Below, one piece after another: positions 41,955 through 50,941 of a stretch of 64,000 nucleotides of DNA (position 1 is its first letter; the number at the start of each line of letters is the position of its first letter). Origin of the DNA: Bradyrhizobium nanningense (lineage in GTDB: Bacteria > Pseudomonadota > Alphaproteobacteria > Rhizobiales > Xanthobacteraceae); assembly GCF_004114535.1 (NCBI RefSeq), contig NZ_LBJC01000082.1:156501-220500 (forward strand). The letters are read 5' to 3'. The notes beneath the pieces are model-generated. The model ran no database searches. It saw only the letters and a program-made list of their open reading frames with translations, and was not told the DNA's origin. The position numbers and the translations under genes were made by a program.

Positions 41955-43580
41955 CTATTTCGCCGGCGGCGCGATGTAGACGTTCCAGCTCATCGACGGG
42001 CCGGCCTTGCCGTGGGTGAAGCGGCGCGTGGTCATCACCATACGCTCGGCATTCGGCGCGGTCTCGGATATCCATTGCTCGAACTTGGGCAGGCGTTCGT
42101 CGGCAGCATCGAACACGCCGATGAAGCCGTATCGCTTGACGTCGTCGAGCGAGGTCAGTCCGGAGGCCCAGGCTTCGTTCGGCGTGAACGGGCTGGGGTG
42201 ATCGGCGCTGTAGAACACCATCGGCTGGATCGTCTCCATCGTCCCCGCAACGACGGCCCAGCGCGAGGCGAAGCGTGCGTGCCAGGCCTGGGTCAGCTCG
42301 CGCGCGAGATCCGAGCGCGCCCCATAGGTCGCGGTGTTGCCGGCATTGGCCGCCATCTCGCGCGCGGCAATCCAGGGCGAGGCTAGCAGCGTCGCGACGC
42401 TGAGCACGAACCAGATCGCAGCGATGTTGAACAGGCTCGCGCTCTGCACGCGCAGCGCGGGGATCGCGACCAGCGCCAAGGGCACCAGGAAGAACAGCGA
42501 GATGCCCCAATCGGTCTTCAGGTAGATGCTGAAGACCAGCGCGCCGAGCGGCGGGCCGAATGCGACGATGATCTGGATGATCCAGACGTTCAGCGCCTGC
42601 GAGAGATTGACGCTCGAATTGGCGCCGCGCGCCCAGGCGCGCGTGACGATCCGTGCGGGCGCGCGCAGCAGCAGTGCGAACCACGGCGGCACCAGCGCCA
42701 TCGCGAGCCCGGCCAGCGCCACCGGCAGTGCCAGCAATCCCAGATTATGCAGCGCGTAGCCGGCGACGAGCTGATGCACCTGGCCGCTGTCCGCGAGGCT
42801 GTAGGTGTCGCCGGCATAGGTCAGCGGCACGAAATGCGTCTCCGCCAGCCAGACGACATGCGGGATCATCGCCACCGCCATCGTCGCGATCGCCAGCCAC
42901 GGCGCCGGCGATGACAGGAAGCGCAGTCGCTCCGGATGGATCAGCGCGGCAAGCCCGATGGCGCCGATCATGGTCAGCACCCAATATTTGGTCATCAGCG
43001 CCAGCGCGCCGGCAAGTCCGAGCAGGACTCCGGACTGCCAGCTCCGCTTCTCGAACGCATTGAGATAGGCGAGCACGAGCAGCGGCAGCGTGACGAGCTG
43101 CAGCAGATCCGGGTTATACTTGAAACCCTTGAAATTGAAGATCGGGTAGAGCGCGACCATCACCACGACCAGGAAGGCGCGGCGCGCATCCACCACGCGC
43201 AAGGCCACCAGCCAGCAGATCACCATGCCGACGCTGACGGTCGCCATGGCGAGCGCATAGGTCGCCCAGTCCGCGGGCGGGAACAGCTTGAACCAGACGC
43301 CCGCGACCCAGCCCGACAGCGGCGGGTGCTTGCCGTAGCCCCACAGGAATTTCTGGCCCCAGCCATAGGCTTCTGCGACGTCCATATGAACGTCCTGCGC
43401 GGCCTTGAGATTGATCAGGATGAAGGTCCAGAGCACCGCGTGCAGGATGGCGAGCTGGATCACCAGCCACAATCTCGCCTCGGGGCGGACCGCGCAGGCA
43501 ACCAGCCAGGCCCGGAAGCGGGTCAAGCTCAGGCGGGTCTTAGTGCGCGCCCTATGGGTCGGAAGAGACGTGATCGACAT
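41955..43580 (-). CDS. Glycosyltransferase family 39 (ArnT/PMT-like) membrane protein
   Basis: The 541-residue protein has about eleven hydrophobic spans. The first periplasmic loop carries a Asp/Glu motif (AQDVHMDVAEAYGWGQ) and GKHPPLSGWVAGVWF, the hallmark of the GT39/GT83 enzymes that use polyprenyl-phosphate sugars. A C-terminal soluble domain of about 130 residues follows. It probably glycosylates lipid A, a polysaccharide or a protein at the outer face of the inner membrane; acceptor and sugar are unknown. It is convergent with ptsH and divergent from lepA. Confidence 0.87.
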   Translation of the reverse strand: MSITSLPTHRARTKTRLSLTRFRAWLVACAVRPEARLWLVIQLAILHAVLWTFILINLKAAQDVHMDVAEAYGWGQKFLWGYGKHPPLSGWVAGVWFKLFPPADWATYALAMATVSVGMVICWLVALRVVDARRAFLVVVMVALYPIFNFKGFKYNPDLLQLVTLPLLVLAYLNAFEKRSWQSGVLLGLAGALALMTKYWVLTMIGAIGLAALIHPERLRFLSSPAPWLAIATMAVAMIPHVVWLAETHFVPLTYAGDTYSLADSGQVHQLVAGYALHNLGLLALPVALAGLAMALVPPWFALLLRAPARIVTRAWARGANSSVNLSQALNVWIIQIIVAFGPPLGALVFSIYLKTDWGISLFFLVPLALVAIPALRVQSASLFNIAAIWFVLSVATLLASPWIAAREMAANAGNTATYGARSDLARELTQAWHARFASRWAVVAGTMETIQPMVFYSADHPSPFTPNEAWASGLTSLDDVKRYGFIGVFDAADERLPKFEQWISETAPNAERMVMTTRRFTHGKAGPSMSWNVYIAPPAK

Positions 43581-43693
43581 GGGCGCTGCCTAGCGCGTTT
43601 TGGGCGATGGTGGAATCAGCTTGGCGTGAACAAAGGCCCTGAAATTACAGCAATATGGTTGCCGCACGGGGATGTGAGTGGTATCCCGCGCCC

Positions 43694-45499
43694 ATGACGA
43701 CCGTCCCCAACATCCGCAATTTCTCCATCGTCGCCCATATCGACCATGGCAAATCGACGCTGGCCGACCGCCTGATCCAGATGACCGGCGGCCTCTCCGA
43801 CCGCGAAATGGCGGGCAAGGAGCAGGTGCTCGATTCCATGGACATCGAGCGCGAGCGCGGCATCACCATCAAGGCGCAGACGGTGCGCCTCTCGTACCGC
43901 GCCAAGGACGGCAAGGATTACATCTTCAACCTGATGGACACGCCCGGCCATGTCGACTTCGCCTACGAAGTCTCGCGGTCGCTGGCGGCCTGCGAGGGTT
44001 CCCTGTTGGTGGTCGACGCCAGCCAGGGCGTCGAAGCGCAGACGCTCGCCAACGTCTACCAGGCGCTCGACAACAATCACGAGATCGTCCCGGTCCTGAA
44101 CAAGGTCGATCTGCCCGCCGCCGAGCCCGAGAAGATCAAGCAGCAGATCGAGGACGTCATCGGCATCGACGCCTCCGACGCGGTGATGATCTCGGCCAAG
44201 ACCGGCCTTGGCGTGCCCGACGTGCTGGAGGCCATCGTCACCCGCCTGCCGCCGCCGAAGGGTGACCGCGACGCCACGCTGAAGGCGCTCTTGGTCGACA
44301 GCTGGTACGACGTCTATCTCGGCGTCGTCGTTCTGATCCGCGTCGTCGATGGCGTCATGAAGAAGGGCAGCCGCGTGCGCATGATGGGCACGGGCGCGGC
44401 CTACGACGTCGAACGCGTCGGCTTCTTCACGCCGAAGATGCAGCAGGTCGACGAGCTCGGCCCCGGCGAGATCGGCTTCATCACCGCCGCGATCAAGGAA
44501 GTCGCCGACACCCGCGTCGGCGACACCATCACCGACGACAGGAAGCCGGTCACCGAAATGCTGCCGGGCTTCAAGCCGGCGATCCCCGTGGTGTTCTGCG
44601 GCCTGTTCCCGGTCGATGCCGACGATTTCGAAACGCTGCGCGCCGCGATGGGCAAGCTGCGGCTCAACGACGCCAGCTTCTCCTTCGAGATGGAGACCTC
44701 GGCCGCGCTCGGCTTCGGCTTCCGCTGCGGCTTCCTCGGCTTGCTGCACCTCGAGATCATCCAGGAGCGGCTGTCGCGCGAGTTCGATCTCAATCTGATC
44801 GCGACCGCGCCGAGCGTCATCTACAAGATGAAGCTCACCGACGGCACCGAGATCGAGATTCACAATCCCGTCGACATGCCCGACGTGGTCAAGATCGCCG
44901 AGATCGACGAGCCCTGGATCGAGGCGACGATCCTCACCCCGGACGAATATCTCGGCAGCGTTCTGAAACTGTGCCAGGACCGCCGCGGCGCGCAAAAGGA
45001 GCTCACTTACGTCGGCTCCCGCGCCATGGTGAAATACGATTTGCCGCTCAACGAGGTCGTGTTCGACTTCTACGACCGCCTGAAGTCGGTCTCCAAGGGC
45101 TACGCCTCGTTCGACTATCATCTCACCGACTACAAGCCGGCTGATCTCGTCAAGATGCAGATCCTGGTCAATGCCGAGCCGGTCGATGCGCTCTCGATGC
45201 TGGTCCATCGCACCCGCGCGGAAGGGCGCGGCCGCGCCATGGTCGAGAAGATGAAGGAGCTGATCCCGCCGCACATGTTCCAGATCCCGATCCAGGCGGC
45301 GATCGGCGGCAAGGTGATCGCGCGCGAAACCGTCCGCGCCCTGCGCAAGGACGTCACCGCGAAGTGCTACGGCGGCGACATCACGCGTAAGCGGAAACTT
45401 CTGGAGAAGCAGAAGGAAGGCAAGAAGAAGATGCGGCAGTTCGGCAAGGTCGACATCCCGCAGGAAGCCTTCATCGCCGCGCTGAAGGTGGACAGCTGA
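43694..45499 (+). CDS. lepA: Elongation factor 4 (LepA), ribosome back-translocase
   Basis: LepA is a translational GTPase that acts on stalled or mistranslocated ribosomes. The 601-residue protein shows the G motifs AHIDHGKSTLADRL, RGITIKAQ, DTPGHVDF and NKVDLPAA, and the LepA-specific C-terminal domain (HMFQIPIQAAIGGKVIAR; TAKCYGGDITRKRKLLEKQ). ATG at 43694 gives the conserved N-terminus TTVPNIRNFSIVAHIDHG. Codon use is typical of the neighbours. The gene is single and divergent from the GT39 gene; a gap with a dispersed element follows. Confidence 0.97.
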   Translation: MTTVPNIRNFSIVAHIDHGKSTLADRLIQMTGGLSDREMAGKEQVLDSMDIERERGITIKAQTVRLSYRAKDGKDYIFNLMDTPGHVDFAYEVSRSLAACEGSLLVVDASQGVEAQTLANVYQALDNNHEIVPVLNKVDLPAAEPEKIKQQIEDVIGIDASDAVMISAKTGLGVPDVLEAIVTRLPPPKGDRDATLKALLVDSWYDVYLGVVVLIRVVDGVMKKGSRVRMMGTGAAYDVERVGFFTPKMQQVDELGPGEIGFITAAIKEVADTRVGDTITDDRKPVTEMLPGFKPAIPVVFCGLFPVDADDFETLRAAMGKLRLNDASFSFEMETSAALGFGFRCGFLGLLHLEIIQERLSREFDLNLIATAPSVIYKMKLTDGTEIEIHNPVDMPDVVKIAEIDEPWIEATILTPDEYLGSVLKLCQDRRGAQKELTYVGSRAMVKYDLPLNEVVFDFYDRLKSVSKGYASFDYHLTDYKPADLVKMQILVNAEPVDALSMLVHRTRAEGRGRAMVEKMKELIPPHMFQIPIQAAIGGKVIARETVRALRKDVTAKCYGGDITRKRKLLEKQKEGKKKMRQFGKVDIPQEAFIAALKVDS

Positions 45500-45551
45500 G
45501 GCTGCGCTTGGGGCGAGCCGGCCCCGTCTACGCGGCCGTCAAACTAAAACT

Positions 45552-45577
45552 GCGAAAACAACCCCATGCACAGTAGC
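45552..45577. repeat. 26-base dispersed element (copy 2)
   Basis: GCGAAAACAACCCCA followed by TGCACAGTAGC matches the element at 18405-18430 except for one base. It lies between lepA and the minus-strand SRPBCC gene, at the edge of the long minus-strand run. Confidence 0.75.
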
Positions 45578-45704
45578 CGCTCCATTGGCGGCATTGCACT
45601 TTTTCGATTTTACGAATTCGGTTTGATCCGTCGGGCAAAACAGGGTTATGGCACCTGCATCGCAGGGTGTGCGATGCAGGCATCCACGTTCGCTTCCTGA
45701 TCGA

Positions 45705-46118
45705 TCACACCTTCTGCTTCGCCTCGACGTACCGCGCAAAATTGTCGAGGATCGCCTGCCAGCCGCCTCGCTGCTGTTCGACCGAGTGCGTCGTTTCGCC
45801 ATCGAAGACAACGCGGACCACAATGCCGTTCGGGGCGGACACGAACTCGACCTCGGCCTTCCGATCGCCGAACGAATATTCGATCCGCTTGTGCTCGATG
45901 ATCTTGGTGTAGGTGCCGGCGAAGTCGAAGCCCATGCTGCCATCCTTGGCTTCCATCCGGGACGAAAAGTCGCCGCCTTCCCGCAGGTCGACCGTCGCCT
46001 TGGTCGTATGCCAGTCGTCGGACGCCGCATTCCACTTCACGATGTCGGCAGGCGTCGTATAGGCCAGCCAGACCTGACCAATGGGGGCTGCGACGCTGGT
46101 TTCGACGGTGATCCTCAT
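45705..46118 (-). CDS. SRPBCC / AHSA1-type ligand-binding protein
   Basis: The 137-residue protein has the START/AHSA1 pattern: TVETSVAAPIGQVWLAYTTP, the WNAASDDW segment, GGDFSSRMEA, and a final helix GGWQAILDNFARYVEA. The family forms a hydrophobic pocket for lipids or aromatic ligands, and some bind Hsp90. The ligand here is unknown. GGAGCAATACCC precedes the ATG. It is the last gene of the minus-strand run that begins near 56434, with gaps of about 190 bases, so joint transcription is possible but unproven. Confidence 0.88.
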   Translation of the reverse strand: MRITVETSVAAPIGQVWLAYTTPADIVKWNAASDDWHTTKATVDLREGGDFSSRMEAKDGSMGFDFAGTYTKIIEHKRIEYSFGDRKAEVEFVSAPNGIVVRVVFDGETTHSVEQQRGGWQAILDNFARYVEAKQKV

Positions 46119-46311
46119 GGGTATTGCTCCAGTATGATTTCGGCGGCCCGAGGTGACATCAATTCACCCGTGCGGGATCCATGCTCCGCTCGTGCGGGAC
46201 ATGTCCATCAAAGGACGAACGGGCCCCGTCGATGCCGACATGATCGAACCATCAATACGATAAAAGAGGGGCCATCGGGGAGGCGCGCGCCCCACCTGCC
46301 CGCAGTCCGCG

Positions 46312-46842
46312 TCAGCAGATCTTTTGAAAACGCGCGCGCCACCGCGATGCCTTGACCGGCGGAAGCACGTAGCTTTTGCCTTCGGCCGAGATCTTCAGGG
46401 GCTGCCCGGACTCCAGGAGATCGAGGACGCGGTCTTCCAGCACGCGCCATTGATCATCGGCAAGCCCGGGATGACCGAGGTCCGCCTGGTTGAACATCGA
46501 GGTGCTCGGCGGGAAGGTAGAGGGGCCGGAATATGTAAAGCCGGCGAAATCCATGTGCGTCTTGCCGTTACCGATCGTGATCGAGGCCTCGGTGTGTTCC
46601 TGTGTCGGCGCGTTGCCCGGATAGACCGCATCCAGCTCGAAATGCGAACCGCAGCCGATGCGGAATACCGTCTTGCCGCGCGGGTCGGAAAAGACGAGCC
46701 ATGGCCGATCCTGGCGGTCCATTTCGAACGTCCATGCGCCGCTCCACATGTCCTTCGATGGGCCGCCGGCCGCCGCTGCGGCAGACAATCCGAGCCACGT
46801 CAGGGCGACGACAAGTTGGAGCAGTCTTGCATGCTTCGTCAT
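46312..46842 (-). CDS. Secreted protein of unknown function
   Basis: The 176-residue precursor has a signal peptide (LLQLVVALTWLGLSAAAAAG). The mature part is probably a single beta-rich domain, with WTFEMDRQDRPWLVFSDPRG near its start and a C-terminal segment SGQPLKISAEGKSYVLPPV. Single cysteines lie in RIGCGS and at the C-terminus. I do not recognise a family. GAGGGGGCC precedes the ATG. It lies 68 bases downstream of the secreted TPR protein on the same strand, so it may be co-expressed with it. Confidence 0.75.
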   Translation of the reverse strand: MTKHARLLQLVVALTWLGLSAAAAAGGPSKDMWSGAWTFEMDRQDRPWLVFSDPRGKTVFRIGCGSHFELDAVYPGNAPTQEHTEASITIGNGKTHMDFAGFTYSGPSTFPPSTSMFNQADLGHPGLADDQWRVLEDRVLDLLESGQPLKISAEGKSYVLPPVKASRWRARFQKIC

Positions 46843-46910
46843 GGCCCCCTCAACGCGATCCGCTGATGATCCTCACACTAAGGACGTCTCGATCGGCCCG
46901 GCCGACCTGC

Positions 46911-47873
46911 TCAGATCGGCCTTGTCTTCCCTCGAATGGCCATCGACCGCTTCAGCACCTGCTCGGCGTCGGCATGGCGGCCTTGATTCCTGTAGAGACC
47001 GGCGAGGTTGTCCAGGACACCGGCAAGATCCGGATGATTGGGGCCGACGGTTTTCTCGAAAGTGACCACCGACCGCTTGAACAGCCGCTCGGCCTCGGTG
47101 TTCCGTCCCTGACGCGCATACAGCGCACCCAGATTGTTCAGCGCCTGCGCGATGTCGGGGTGAACAGGACCGAACGCCTTCTCGGACACCACCATCGACC
47201 GCTTCAGCAGCCGCTCTGCGTCGGCATAGCGATGCTGCTGGATGTAGGCATCGGCCAAATTGTTCATCAGCACCGTGGCTTCGGGATCGTCGGGACCGAG
47301 CGCTTTCTGCAGCACGGCCAGGCCCCGCTTGAACAGCGGCTCGGCCTGATCGTATCGGCCCTGACTGCTGTAGACGGCGCCGAGATTGCACAGCGGCAAC
47401 ACGATCGACGGGTCGTCTGAGCCGAGCATCTTCTCGTCGATGGCGATCGATCGCTTCAACAGCGGCTCCGCTTCCGCGTAGCGCCTTTCCGCGCGATAGA
47501 GATCGCCGAGATTGTTCAGCACCATTGCGACTTCCGCGTGATCCGGGCCGAACGTCTTCTCGCGGATGGCCAGCGCCCGCTTGTACAGCGGCTCGGCAAC
47601 GGCGTGTTGGCCGAGATTGTGATGGATCGTGCCGAGGTCGCTCAGCGGCATCGCGACGCGCGCGTCATCCGGGCCGAACTCCTTCTCGTGAAGGGCCAGG
47701 GACTTCTGGGCCAATGGCAGCGCTTCCGCGTACTTCCCGGCCCGATAAAGCGCCTTCATCTGCTGCGTGAGCGCGCCCGTCTCGTCCTCCTCGCCGTAGG
47801 ACGGCGCGCCGAACGATAGGCTCAAGGCAAGTGCGGTGACCGCAACGCAGATCGATGCTTTCAGGGTCTTCAT
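46911..47873 (-). CDS. Secreted tetratricopeptide-repeat protein
   Basis: The 320-residue precursor has a signal peptide (ICVAVTALALSLSFGAPSYG) and then six kinesin-light-chain-type TPR repeats covering the rest (for example EPLYKRALAIREKTFGPDH, EPLFKRGLAVLQKALGPDD). It ends right after the last repeat, with no CHAT or other output domain, unlike the relative at 33959 whose repeats are alike. It would be a periplasmic protein-binding scaffold. ATG at 47873 gives a clean signal peptide. Neighbours are a secreted serine hydrolase upstream and a secreted protein downstream, which suggests partners in the envelope. Confidence 0.85.
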   Translation of the reverse strand: MKTLKASICVAVTALALSLSFGAPSYGEEDETGALTQQMKALYRAGKYAEALPLAQKSLALHEKEFGPDDARVAMPLSDLGTIHHNLGQHAVAEPLYKRALAIREKTFGPDHAEVAMVLNNLGDLYRAERRYAEAEPLLKRSIAIDEKMLGSDDPSIVLPLCNLGAVYSSQGRYDQAEPLFKRGLAVLQKALGPDDPEATVLMNNLADAYIQQHRYADAERLLKRSMVVSEKAFGPVHPDIAQALNNLGALYARQGRNTEAERLFKRSVVTFEKTVGPNHPDLAGVLDNLAGLYRNQGRHADAEQVLKRSMAIRGKTRPI

Positions 47874-48050
47874 CGCGCTTGTCTCTCGTCGCAGGCACAA
47901 AGGGAGCCAACACGCCGTTGGTGCTCCCGGAAGCCGGACAGGTTCAAGGCGGCGGCTGGCGGACCCATCGCCGGCGGTTTCGCCGACCTCAACCAGCACA
48001 AGAGCGATCGATCATGCGGCTGTGCGCAGCCGGCGGGCAAAAGCAGATCA

Positions 48051-49352
48051 TCATTGCCCGAGCTGCTGAAGCACGGCGGACCACAGCGCGAGCGGCTCCC
48101 TGAGGGCTCCCGGCTCGGAGGGCTTCTGACGAACGGCGGTGTGCACCATGATGAGCTTGGAGGTTGGATCGACCAGGATGACCTGACCGCGGATGCCAAG
48201 CAGCGCAAATCTGCGCGGCTCGCGAGGCAGGAGCCACACCTGATAGCCGTAGCCGAAATAGGATGTGGCCACGCCCGGAGCGAGATGGCCATCGCCCGGT
48301 CTGACGGTCGTGGCATCGAGCAGCCACTGCCGGGGGATCAATTGACGGCCTTCCCAGGCGCCGTCATGTGCGAGCAGCCGGCCCAGGCGCGCATAGTCGC
48401 GCAAGGTGGCGTTGAAGCAACAAAAGGCAATCTCTTGCCCGCTACCGTCGATCGCCCACGAGGCATCCGCTTCGGTGCCGATGGGGTCCCAGATCCGGTC
48501 GTGGAGATAGTCGGCAACCGGCGTGCCGGTGGCGGCGCGCAGGACCAGGCCGAGGATTTCCGTTTCAACGCTGGCATAGTGCCATTTGGTCCCCGGCGGT
48601 GCGGTTCGAATATTGAATTGCGCGACGATGGCAGCGGGGTCCTTTGGCTCATCGACGAACAGCGCCCGCCCAAGCCGGGCGATGTCATCGTGCCCATCAT
48701 AGACTTCCGAGAATTCGACGCCCGAAGACATGTTGAGCAAGGCCCGGATGGATGTGTTTCCATATTCCGTTCCTGCAAGGCCGGGGACGTAGGTCGAGAC
48801 GATGTCGTCGATCGACTTGATCCGTCCCTCCGAGACCGCGATCCCGACCAGCATGGCCACCAGCGTCTTCGCCATCGACTGCGAGAGAAAGCGGTCGCGG
48901 TCGGTCCGCGCATATTGATAGTGCTCGTACAGGATGGTGTCGTCCCTGGCGATCAGCAGTCCCGTCACCGGGTTGCGCTTGAGGTAGTCCCCGATGCTCA
49001 GCCGTTCGTTACCGAAACTGTAGGCGATCGATGGCTCTGGGGCGCGTTTGAATTGCCAGGGCGCCATTGCGCGACCGACCGGGCGCGAAGGGTAGATCTC
49101 GCCGAAATGGCTGTAGACCCCGACGAGCTTGTCAACCTGGGTGGCGGTGCCGCGCGCGCCGACCGGATAGCCCATCGCCGCGCCGTAGAGCTCGGCATCG
49201 GGGCCACTATCCGAAAAGACCGGCCCCGGCTCGCGGGGAGAGCTTCGGTCGTCCTGTGCGTATGCTGGAGGTGCCAAGACCGCGGCGGCGACAATGACAG
49301 ACAAGGCAAGCGCGCGCCAACCGCGCGGCCTCCAGAGTGCTTCCCGTTTCAT
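48051..49352 (-). CDS. Secreted serine hydrolase of the beta-lactamase / esterase C family
   Basis: The 433-residue precursor has a signal peptide (ALALSVIVAAAVLAPPAYAQ). The catalytic S-x-x-K is SQSMAK at about residue 158, with the Tyr motif in WHYASVETEILGLVL and the third motif probably near LGIRGQVILVDP, where the usual H/K-x-G is not clear. The class C fold covers penicillin-binding proteins, beta-lactamases and esterases; the long N-terminal extension and sequence fit the esterase/6-aminohexanoate hydrolase-like branch better than a true beta-lactamase. GGAGG precedes ATG 49352. It is followed by the TPR gene. Confidence 0.85.
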   Translation of the reverse strand: MKREALWRPRGWRALALSVIVAAAVLAPPAYAQDDRSSPREPGPVFSDSGPDAELYGAAMGYPVGARGTATQVDKLVGVYSHFGEIYPSRPVGRAMAPWQFKRAPEPSIAYSFGNERLSIGDYLKRNPVTGLLIARDDTILYEHYQYARTDRDRFLSQSMAKTLVAMLVGIAVSEGRIKSIDDIVSTYVPGLAGTEYGNTSIRALLNMSSGVEFSEVYDGHDDIARLGRALFVDEPKDPAAIVAQFNIRTAPPGTKWHYASVETEILGLVLRAATGTPVADYLHDRIWDPIGTEADASWAIDGSGQEIAFCCFNATLRDYARLGRLLAHDGAWEGRQLIPRQWLLDATTVRPGDGHLAPGVATSYFGYGYQVWLLPREPRRFALLGIRGQVILVDPTSKLIMVHTAVRQKPSEPGALREPLALWSAVLQQLGQ

Positions 49353-49706
49353 CGGACTTGCCTCCTCGCGCGTTCCTGTGTGTGCGCCTATGAGAACAAC
49401 CTCGCAGACCGGTGACGAGAGGCATGCTATCATGACGGGCAGAAGGTGTCAGCGTGCGGCCGGTCCGCCTTGCGCCCAGCATCGACAAAACCAAAAGCGC
49501 GAGGAAACGCATGAGCAAGCCACCGAGCTCCGACGATGGCTGGGTTGTTGTCGCCACGTGCGCTGATGACTTGTGCCGGGTTGGGCACGATGCTGACGCC
49601 GGAGGTGTTGGCTTCCCGACCAAGCGCAGACCATCGCTCGACCTTGGCCGCGCTGTGGCCTGACACCGCCGACTGCCGTCGCCCGATGGCGGCCGTCCCG
49701 AGCCCT
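49353..49706. other. Intergenic region with a doubtful small frame
   Basis: This 354-base gap separates the HlyD gene from the serine hydrolase. On the plus strand an ATG at 49511 with GAGGAAA ahead opens a 50-codon frame ending at 49663 (starts MSKPPSSDDGWVVV). Another plus frame from 49536 (MAGLLSPRALMTCAG) is longer and overlaps it. Neither resembles a family I know, and the region may be a relict. Nothing else is seen. Confidence 0.35.
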
Positions 49707-50939
49707 CTACTCTCTCTGCGCAATCCTGGTGCCATCGGCGATGCGGTCGCTCGGGTGCAGCACGATTCGGTCGCCGGCGGCGAGTCCTGAGAGAAGCTCG
49801 GCCGTGCGGTTGTTGCGGTGGCCGATCTTGACGAGAGTGGTCTTGGCGCGGCCGTTGTCGTCGACAAAAACGGCCCATTGATCGCCTTTCCGGAACAAGG
49901 CGCTCACCGGCACGGACAAGGCGTCCGGCGCGCTCCAGGTGGTGACATGAACGACAACGCGGTAGTCGTGTCCGAGTGAGGCCCACGCTTCGGGCGGGTC
50001 GCTGAGATCGATGGTGACCCGGACTCGCTGCTCCTCGATACCCAGCGCCGAGACCTTCAGGAAGCCGGCGGGGTCGACCCGGACCACCTTGCCCCTGATC
50101 GGCTGCCCGCCCCAGCCGTCGATTCGTACGGGCGCGCCGACCTTGATCTGGACGGCGTCGGTCGAAAGCAGGTCGGCCACGATCTCCAGATCGAGCGGGT
50201 TGCCGATGTCGACCAGCGGCGTGCCGGGCAGCACCGTCGCCTCGCTGTCCTGGATGATCTTCAGCACCCGTCCGCCCGCCGGCGCCAGCACCCGGACGCA
50301 GCACGTCGGCTCGTCCGACGGCGCGGCGTTGGCCGGATCCATCAACCGCGCCGCAAGACTGGTGCGCGTCGCGCGCCGCATGTCGATCTGAGCCTTTGCA
50401 CTGGCCAAAGCGGCTTCGTTGGTCGCCACCTCGAATTTCGCCTTGTCGAAGGCCTGAGCCGAAATGGACTGTGTCCGCAACAGCGCTTGCGCCCGCTGGA
50501 ACTCGGTCCGGGCGAAGTCCAGCGCGGCTTCGATCCGCTTCACCTCGGCTTCCTGCTGCTGGATGGCCGCATCCGCAGCCAGCACCTCGGCCTGAAGCTG
50601 GTCGCGCGAGCGCACATCGATGAAGCCCGGGAGCGTCGGCTGCATCAGCGCGACGACGGTCTGGTTGGCTACCACCTCGTCGCCGACGTGGAGCGAAGGC
50701 CCCTGCTCGCCAAGCGGATGCGAAATCCTCAGGACCTTTCCTGCGATGGGCGCCGAGACCGTGTAGACATGGCGGACGTGCGTCTTGCCGTCGTCATCCG
50801 CCGTGACTTCGATCGGCCCTTTCGCGACGGCGGCGAGATCCACCAGAACCGGCCGCGGCCAGGCGAACCAAGCCAGCCCGCCCGCAATCGCGGCCAGAAG
50901 CGCAACACCGATGAAACGTTTGGTCCAGTTGGCCGGCAT
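49707..50939 (-). CDS. HlyD-family periplasmic adaptor of an ABC exporter
   Basis: The 410-residue protein has one N-terminal membrane helix (residues 6-27), a biotinyl-lipoyl half-motif VSAPIAGKVLRISHPLGEQG and a long coiled-coil hairpin (DAAIQQQEAEVKRIEAALDF). The second lipoyl half VLAPAGGRVLKIIQDSE and a beta-barrel domain follow. It would link the inner-membrane ABC permease to the periplasm or an outer-membrane channel. It starts two bases after the permease stop, so the three ABC genes are tightly coupled. No outer-membrane channel gene is seen here. Confidence 0.9.
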   Translation of the reverse strand: MPANWTKRFIGVALLAAIAGGLAWFAWPRPVLVDLAAVAKGPIEVTADDDGKTHVRHVYTVSAPIAGKVLRISHPLGEQGPSLHVGDEVVANQTVVALMQPTLPGFIDVRSRDQLQAEVLAADAAIQQQEAEVKRIEAALDFARTEFQRAQALLRTQSISAQAFDKAKFEVATNEAALASAKAQIDMRRATRTSLAARLMDPANAAPSDEPTCCVRVLAPAGGRVLKIIQDSEATVLPGTPLVDIGNPLDLEIVADLLSTDAVQIKVGAPVRIDGWGGQPIRGKVVRVDPAGFLKVSALGIEEQRVRVTIDLSDPPEAWASLGHDYRVVVHVTTWSAPDALSVPVSALFRKGDQWAVFVDDNGRAKTTLVKIGHRNNRTAELLSGLAAGDRIVLHPSDRIADGTRIAQRE

Positions 50940-50941
50940 GG

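Noticed and set aside
43616..45274. Long minus-strand open frame opposite lepA
   Set aside because: Shadow of lepA; composition is Asp/Leu/Gly/Arg-rich and no motif is seen.
48051..49352. Antibiotic-resistance beta-lactamase
   Set aside because: The S-x-x-K and Tyr motifs are those of the wide class C hydrolase family; the final K-T-G-like motif is not clear and the long N-terminal region fits esterase-like members better.
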